DNA of 64,000 nt from Marinobacter caseinilyticus. Lineage in GTDB: Bacteria; Pseudomonadota; Gammaproteobacteria; Pseudomonadales; Oleiphilaceae. The notes beneath the pieces were generated by a model. It was not told the DNA's origin, did no database searches, and worked only from the letters and a program-made list of their open reading frames with translations. The translations under genes were made by a program, and so were the position numbers. Shown piece after piece: positions 59,747-64,000 of this stretch. The DNA lies in NCBI RefSeq assembly GCF_011074955.1, contig NZ_WUQJ01000019.1, positions 1 through 64,000 on the forward strand, read 5' to 3'. Each line of letters opens with the position of its first letter. The stretch's first letter is position 1.

Positions 59747-60703
59747 ATGTCTGACACATTTGGAAGTGGAAAAAAACAGATTCATATTGCTGCGTGTTGC
59801 GACCAAAATTATTTGCCTTTTGTTGCCGTAATGATGAATTCGGCGATCAGTAGATTAAGTGGGCAATATAATCCGATTTTTCACTTCGTGGGTGTTGATA
59901 TTGATCAAGATACGCTTTCAGCATTAAAAAACGAGGTAGAGCAAAAAGGCGGGGAATTGATTTCTTATCAAGCGGATGAACTGTCATTCAAAGATTTACC
60001 AACTTTGAGATATGGGAATTCTGTTTATCAAAGAATATTGTTAGCAGATTATTTGTCTAACGACATAAATCGAGTGATTTACATCGATGCGGATACATAC
60101 GTTGTTGATGACTTGAGTGTTCTCTGGGAAATGAATCTGCAAGGTAACCCACTCGGGGCGGTTGAAGACCTATCAAAGTCAGCATGCAAAACGATTAAGA
60201 TTCCCCGACATGAATATTTCAACTCTGGCGTCCTTCTTATGGATCTCGAAGTCTGGAGAAGGCAGGGAATTCACAAAACCGTGGCGGCGTATGCAGGTCA
60301 AAATGCACACCGGTTAAAACACGTTGACCAGTGTAGCCTGAATGCAGTTCTTCATAAGAAATGGACACGGTTGCCGGCCAGATGGAATCAGCAGGCCAGC
60401 GTATACAAAGCCTATAAAAAAATCAGCGAGGACTGTGGGTATTCAAAAGAGGAGCTGAGAGAGGCTATTCAAAATCCGGGAATTTATCATTTCACTGGGA
60501 GGGAAAAACCCTGGCTTTCCTATTGTTTCAGCCCAGTAAAAAAGGAATACCGATCGGCTTTGAGCAAACTGGACTGGGCGAGAAGTCTTGTTCCCAGAGA
60601 ATCTCTCCGTCAAAAACTGGAAGCACTGCTTTCCTTTAGAAAACAAACTCAGTACTTAATCCGAAAATTATTTTGGATTTTGAATAGGATGCACAGGAAT
60701 TAA
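59747..60703 (+). CDS. Glycosyltransferase family 8
   Basis: A 318-residue GT-A enzyme of the LPS galactosyl/glucosyltransferase type. It has the DxD motif INRVIYIDADTYVVDDL, YFNSGVLLMDLEVWR, DQCSLNAVL and HFTGREKPW in order. The sequence from about 59562 onward is clearly richer in A and T than the genes to the left, and a 185-nt AT-rich gap precedes it, which suggests acquisition as a cassette. AAGGTTAAGG lies upstream of the ATG. The next gene begins 4 nt after its stop. Confidence 0.92.
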   Translation: MSDTFGSGKKQIHIAACCDQNYLPFVAVMMNSAISRLSGQYNPIFHFVGVDIDQDTLSALKNEVEQKGGELISYQADELSFKDLPTLRYGNSVYQRILLADYLSNDINRVIYIDADTYVVDDLSVLWEMNLQGNPLGAVEDLSKSACKTIKIPRHEYFNSGVLLMDLEVWRRQGIHKTVAAYAGQNAHRLKHVDQCSLNAVLHKKWTRLPARWNQQASVYKAYKKISEDCGYSKEELREAIQNPGIYHFTGREKPWLSYCFSPVKKEYRSALSKLDWARSLVPRESLRQKLEALLSFRKQTQYLIRKLFWILNRMHRN

Positions 60704-60707
60704 TCAT

Positions 60708-61445
60708 ATGAGCGTGATCCCAAAGACTTTGCATTTCGTCTGGGTCGGAGATGAATCCTTAAGGCCTGATGCGTTTATAGAAACATGGCGCCGAAAGCAC
60801 CCGGATTTCAAAATTCGCGTTTGGGGTAATGATGACTGGAAAAATGGCAACTGGTTGAACCGGCACCACATGGATGCTTTTGCCGAACACTCTCGTGAGT
60901 TTCGTGGAATTGCAGATATTATGCGATGGGAAATTTTACTCAATGAGGGAGGGTTCGCTCTTGATGCGGACTCTGTTTGTATTAACAGGCTGCCTGATTG
61001 GCTTTTCGATTGTAGCTTGTTTGCGGCGTGGGAGAATGAATACGTAAGGCCCGGGCTTGTTGCCAATGGCTATGTTGGTGCCCATTCAGGGCATGCCGTG
61101 ATCGCTTCCATGGTAAACCAACTGGCTGAGCAAAAAGATCTGGCACGGCGGTTTGTCTGGTACAAGCTTAAGCATAAGCGGCGTCGGGCTTGGAACACAA
61201 CCGGTCCGATTCCGTTTACAAATACTATTTTTTCAACAAGCGACCGAAGCGCTACCATTGTTCCAAGCCATTTTTTCTTGCCCGTTCATCACTCCGGTGA
61301 GCAGTACAAAGGCGACGGCCCGATATACTCCTGTGAACTATTTGCTGGAACAAAATCAAGTAACTACGACTCCATGTATGGTTCGATGATAGATTCCGAT
61401 CCGGATTTACTTGTATCAAATGTGCGAGCACAACTTGGACTATAA
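60708..61445 (+). CDS. Glycosyltransferase family 32 (DxD sugar-binding region)
   Basis: A 245-residue protein starting MSVIPKTLHFVWVGDESLRP, the GT32 opening motif. It continues with REFRGIADIMRWEILLNEGG and the nucleotide-sugar DxD in FALDADSVC. The GT32 family transfers Gal, Man or similar residues. It lies 4 nt after the GT8 gene and overlaps or abuts the ligase-like gene. Codon use is AT-richer than the left part of the window. Confidence 0.88.
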   Translation: MSVIPKTLHFVWVGDESLRPDAFIETWRRKHPDFKIRVWGNDDWKNGNWLNRHHMDAFAEHSREFRGIADIMRWEILLNEGGFALDADSVCINRLPDWLFDCSLFAAWENEYVRPGLVANGYVGAHSGHAVIASMVNQLAEQKDLARRFVWYKLKHKRRRAWNTTGPIPFTNTIFSTSDRSATIVPSHFFLPVHHSGEQYKGDGPIYSCELFAGTKSSNYDSMYGSMIDSDPDLLVSNVRAQLGL

Positions 61446-61452
61446 CGCTGCT

Positions 61453-62703
61453 ATGTTCACTGTGAAGGATGGGCATTCGTTAATGCGCTCGCCAATAGTT
61501 CTCATTAGCACTAGCTTGCTACTGTTTTTACTCCTCGCAATTTTGGTGCCCTGGAAAGATGTCTACCGTTTCTTTTTTTTCGCAGGTGTCATGCCTGGCG
61601 TTATTTGGGCGCTTTATCAGGGTGAAAAGCCGTTGTGTATGGGCGCGCGCAGCATCAAGGCTCTTATTCTTCTGGTGTTGTATTTGTCATTGAATTCGTT
61701 TCTGGTTAGCAGTGCGCCGCTGAAAGACAGCGTTGATTCTTTTCGGTGGGGAGGGGAAATATTATTCCTGATAATGGGTATTTTGTACGCTTCGGAGCAT
61801 TGGATGCGACGGCCCATAATATTCGGACGCCTAATCCTGAGTGGTGTGTTTTTAGCCAGTGTGCTGGTGCTGATGCCTTACGTTACAAACGGATTTTTTG
61901 ACCTTCGCCTGGTGGGCGTCGGGTTTCTCGAGCACCCGATTCAGGGTGCCTCCTCCCTGCTTGTACTGTGGGCAATCGGGTTTGCCTTGATGGGGTTCGC
62001 AACCTCTGTGCAGGCCGCTGATTGGTTGCTGATTGCCCTTTCGGGCTTGGCCATGTTGACGGTGGCGGTCTTTTCGCAAAGCCGGGGGCCTGTGATTGCG
62101 TCTGTGATAACCGTGCTGCTGATGACAGGTCCGTGGCTTATTGCGCACCCAAGATCCAAGCTCTGGTTGTATATTATTTTTGGCGTATCCCTTGGCGGAT
62201 TTTGGGTTCTATTGCCCCAGGACTATGCCGACTGGTTCTTCGAGATGATGATGAGCCGAGGTTTATCGTACCGCCCCGAAATTTGGTCGTCTGTGTTGGA
62301 GTATGCCGCTAATCATTGGATTTTTGGCTCTGGGGCCGCCACAGAGTTTGTAGACACCAGCGCTGGCGCGGCGCTCAAGTCGGAACTGGGTTTTGAGTTT
62401 GCCCATTCTCATAATATTTTTCTGGAAATATTTCTGATCGGAGGGGTTTTTGCTCTTTTTATACTATTATCAACAATTTGTGTTGCTTTGAAGAGGTTGT
62501 GGGAGGCTCCAGTTTCCGGCAGAAGCAAGTTGCTAGCCGTGTCGGTTTTGCTGGTGGTTATTATGGTTAACTTTACAGATACGGCCCACCCGATCTCGTC
62601 GCCCAGCGCAAACTGGATGCTGTTATGGCTTCCGCTGGTTTTTTGGTTCTCAACGGTATATAGCCTGCGATCTGACCATTCGCATGATGTTGAGAATCAA
62701 TGA
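61453..62703 (+). CDS. O-antigen ligase/polymerase-like membrane protein
   Basis: An inner-membrane protein with 10-12 hydrophobic segments, a Wzy_C/WaaL-type motif AVFSQSRGPVIASV, the periplasmic-loop sequences LSYRPEIWSSVL and FAHSHNIFLEIFLIGG, and a short charged C-terminus. Members attach O-antigen to lipid A-core or polymerise it; sequence alone cannot say which. The start is unclear: ATG 61453 (about 416 residues) lies just past the GT32 stop, with ATG 61420 and 61483 as alternatives. Confidence 0.85.
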   Translation: MFTVKDGHSLMRSPIVLISTSLLLFLLLAILVPWKDVYRFFFFAGVMPGVIWALYQGEKPLCMGARSIKALILLVLYLSLNSFLVSSAPLKDSVDSFRWGGEILFLIMGILYASEHWMRRPIIFGRLILSGVFLASVLVLMPYVTNGFFDLRLVGVGFLEHPIQGASSLLVLWAIGFALMGFATSVQAADWLLIALSGLAMLTVAVFSQSRGPVIASVITVLLMTGPWLIAHPRSKLWLYIIFGVSLGGFWVLLPQDYADWFFEMMMSRGLSYRPEIWSSVLEYAANHWIFGSGAATEFVDTSAGAALKSELGFEFAHSHNIFLEIFLIGGVFALFILLSTICVALKRLWEAPVSGRSKLLAVSVLLVVIMVNFTDTAHPISSPSANWMLLWLPLVFWFSTVYSLRSDHSHDVENQ

Positions 62704-63054
62704 GCAGACGATTCCGCCCGTGTAAACCGCACAGGCGGTGGCAAATGGAACAGTGCCTGTTTGGGTTTTCATTGGTGTGAACTGAACGGATTCAGGCGGA
62801 TGCTTCAACTGCATTGGCGCCCCCGGTATCCAGTCCCCATTATTGCCGGGGTGAGATCGCAGAGCGAATGGAGTTCTTTGGGTTTCGAGCGATGTGAGAT
62901 CACTATGAACATGGTCCGACAAGCGGCCGAGTCCTTGGCCTTTACCAAACTGCGGGATCGGATGTTTTAAACTGCTTCATCGTCAGTCATGAGACGAGAC
63001 GTAGCAGAGATCGAACAGGGTGTTCCAGGCTAATAACCTGACAAGTAAGTATGC
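62704..63054. other. Gene-free gap between the ligase-like gene and the GT2 gene
   Basis: This gap lies between two convergent genes. I see only short open frames without family features, a small hairpin ACCGC-ACAG-GCGGT (62726-62739) and a weak inverted repeat CCCCGG...CCGGGG near 62820-62850. No T-run terminator is evident. Confidence 0.5.
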
Positions 63055-64000
63055 CTAAGACTTGGCGTCGTTTTTTGGGTATGCCTTCCCCAGGGTCCAC
63101 AGGCCCGCGTACTTATTAAACGTCACTTGCGCATAGGTGACGGCCGTCAAGTACCCCACGGACCCGTCCAGAAAGCCGAACCGGATAAAATAGACCTGCA
63201 CAAAAGTCAGCAACGCACGCAAGGTTGGGTAGACCATAGTGCGGGTTTGTTTGCCTTGACGGTATTTTTCCTGGGCGCCCAACCACGCGTATTTTGAGCT
63301 TTTTTCCAGTGAATGGCCAAAGTCACGGTGCGTATAGTGGGTCAGACGACCGCGTAGCGTGCGTGTTTTTCGGCCATCCGGGATCAGTATTTTTTCGTGC
63401 ACTAAGGCGTCGGAGAAGCGCACCCCCTCTCGTCGGAACAACCTCAGAGGGGCCCGCCCGCTGCGACCGAAGTCCAGTCGCTTACCGTAGATGGTAACGG
63501 CCCAAGGCAATTTGTAGGCATCGGCGTCTGGCTCGGCCAGGCGGTGATTGATCTCACTGGCCAGCTCCGGGGTAATGCGCTCATCGGCATCAATGGACAG
63601 CACCCAGTCACCGGTGGCTTTTTCCAGCGCGCGCTGTTTCTGGATACCAAAACCTGGCCAGTCGGTCACTTCGACAACATCGGCATATTGTCGGGCAATG
63701 TCGGCGGTGCCGTCGCTGCTGCCGCTGTCCAGCACAATGATCTCGTCGGCCACCAGGCGCGCGGATTGCAGGCAGTCAGCGATGTGGTCGGCTTCGTTCA
63801 TGGTGATGACCGTGGCTGACACTGTCACCGAGCGCGGACGGTAACAAGACGCGCTGAGTTCACGAAAAAATGCGGCCGATACACTGGCAATGAGCAGCAG
63901 GTAGAAGGTGAGGTACAGATTGCGACTCAGGGTCGCTTCGGTCAGACCAAACACTATGTAGGCGGCAGGAACCATGGTGCCTGCCACCGCCATGTGGGCG
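63055..64000 (-). CDS. WaaE/LgtF-like GT2, fused to an O-antigen-ligase tail (runs off the window)
   Basis: From SATVITMNEADHIADCLQSA onward this is a GT2 enzyme of the WaaE/LgtF glucosyltransferase type, with VLDSGSSDGTADIA, WPGFGIQKQRALEKATGDWV and the DxD-containing SIDADERITPE. It also has a C-terminal hydrophobic region. The same frame continues upstream with no stop into a hydrophobic stretch, FGLTEATLSRNLYLTFYLLL, that looks like the last helix of an O-antigen ligase. Either the upstream ligase is fused to the GT2, or the GT2 starts at an internal GTG/ATG (for example GTG just before TVSATVIT). The frame appears open to the window edge. Confidence 0.8.
   Translation of the reverse strand, partial: AHMAVAGTMVPAAYIVFGLTEATLSRNLYLTFYLLLIASVSAAFFRELSASCYRPRSVTVSATVITMNEADHIADCLQSARLVADEIIVLDSGSSDGTADIARQYADVVEVTDWPGFGIQKQRALEKATGDWVLSIDADERITPELASEINHRLAEPDADAYKLPWAVTIYGKRLDFGRSGRAPLRLFRREGVRFSDALVHEKILIPDGRKTRTLRGRLTHYTHRDFGHSLEKSSKYAWLGAQEKYRQGKQTRTMVYPTLRALLTFVQVYFIRFGFLDGSVGYLTAVTYAQVTFNKYAGLWTLGKAYPKNDAKS

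Noticed and set aside
62650..62970. Short open frames on both strands between the ligase-like gene and the GT2 gene
   Set aside because: There are no family features, they overlap each other and a real gene, and they contain a small hairpin.

Overview
This window is chromosomal DNA from a gammaproteobacterium. It carries the complete S10-spc-alpha ribosomal protein cluster behind a tuf gene whose product is very Pseudomonas-like, a uvrA / YajR-type MFS / ssb block, a full MSHA type IV pilus locus, the glnA-ntrB-ntrC-glnE nitrogen genes, typA and an LPS-core region. This mix (MSHA pili, kdkA Kdo kinase, Pseudomonas-like housekeeping genes, moderately high GC) fits a marine or aquatic member of the Cellvibrionales/Alteromonadales-type lineages. 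No genus can be fixed from the sequence alone.

Layout. 1-15034: tuf (start codon cut by the window edge), then a near-consensus promoter and one uninterrupted + strand run from rpsJ to rplQ, including secY, rpmJ and rpoA, closed by a bidirectional terminator. 15101-20058: uvrA (-) divergent from a YajR-like transporter and ssb (+). 20287-37256: MSHA operon in the order mshI, a PilN-like second mshI, J, K, L, M, N, E, G, F, B, A, C, D, O, P, Q. The inner-membrane assembly platform, secretin, c-di-GMP-binding ATPase, major and minor pilins and a large putative adhesin are all present. 37281-42162 (-): ntrC, ntrB, a DUF4124 protein and glnA, with a sigma-54 promoter and NtrC sites upstream of glnA and a perfect NtrC palindrome upstream of ntrB. 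42700-46389 (+): typA, a prolyl aminopeptidase and dtd. Between pip and dtd lies a strongly folded non-coding element with its own promoter. 46802-47936: porin behind a good Pho-box promoter. 48066-50970: a broken DUF547 gene, a CYTH triphosphatase and a K+ channel. 51072-55403: glnE, ilvE and DUF6165. 55458-64000: LPS/glycan genes (heptosyltransferase, Kdo kinase, GT4, CDP-glycerol-type transferase, AT-richer GT8 and GT32 genes, an O-antigen-ligase-like protein, and a WaaE-like GT2 apparently fused to the tail of a second ligase).

The most interesting item is the roughly 250-nt element at 45643-45889. It has a 24-bp outer stem (22 Watson-Crick plus 2 G-U pairs), a perfect 13-bp inner stem, and a second inner stem that forms an H-type pseudoknot. 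A TTGCGA-N17-TAGAAT promoter sits just upstream and dtd starts 20 nt downstream. I do not recognise it as any known RNA class. All family assignments are from recognition of motifs in the translated sequence; no database search was possible.
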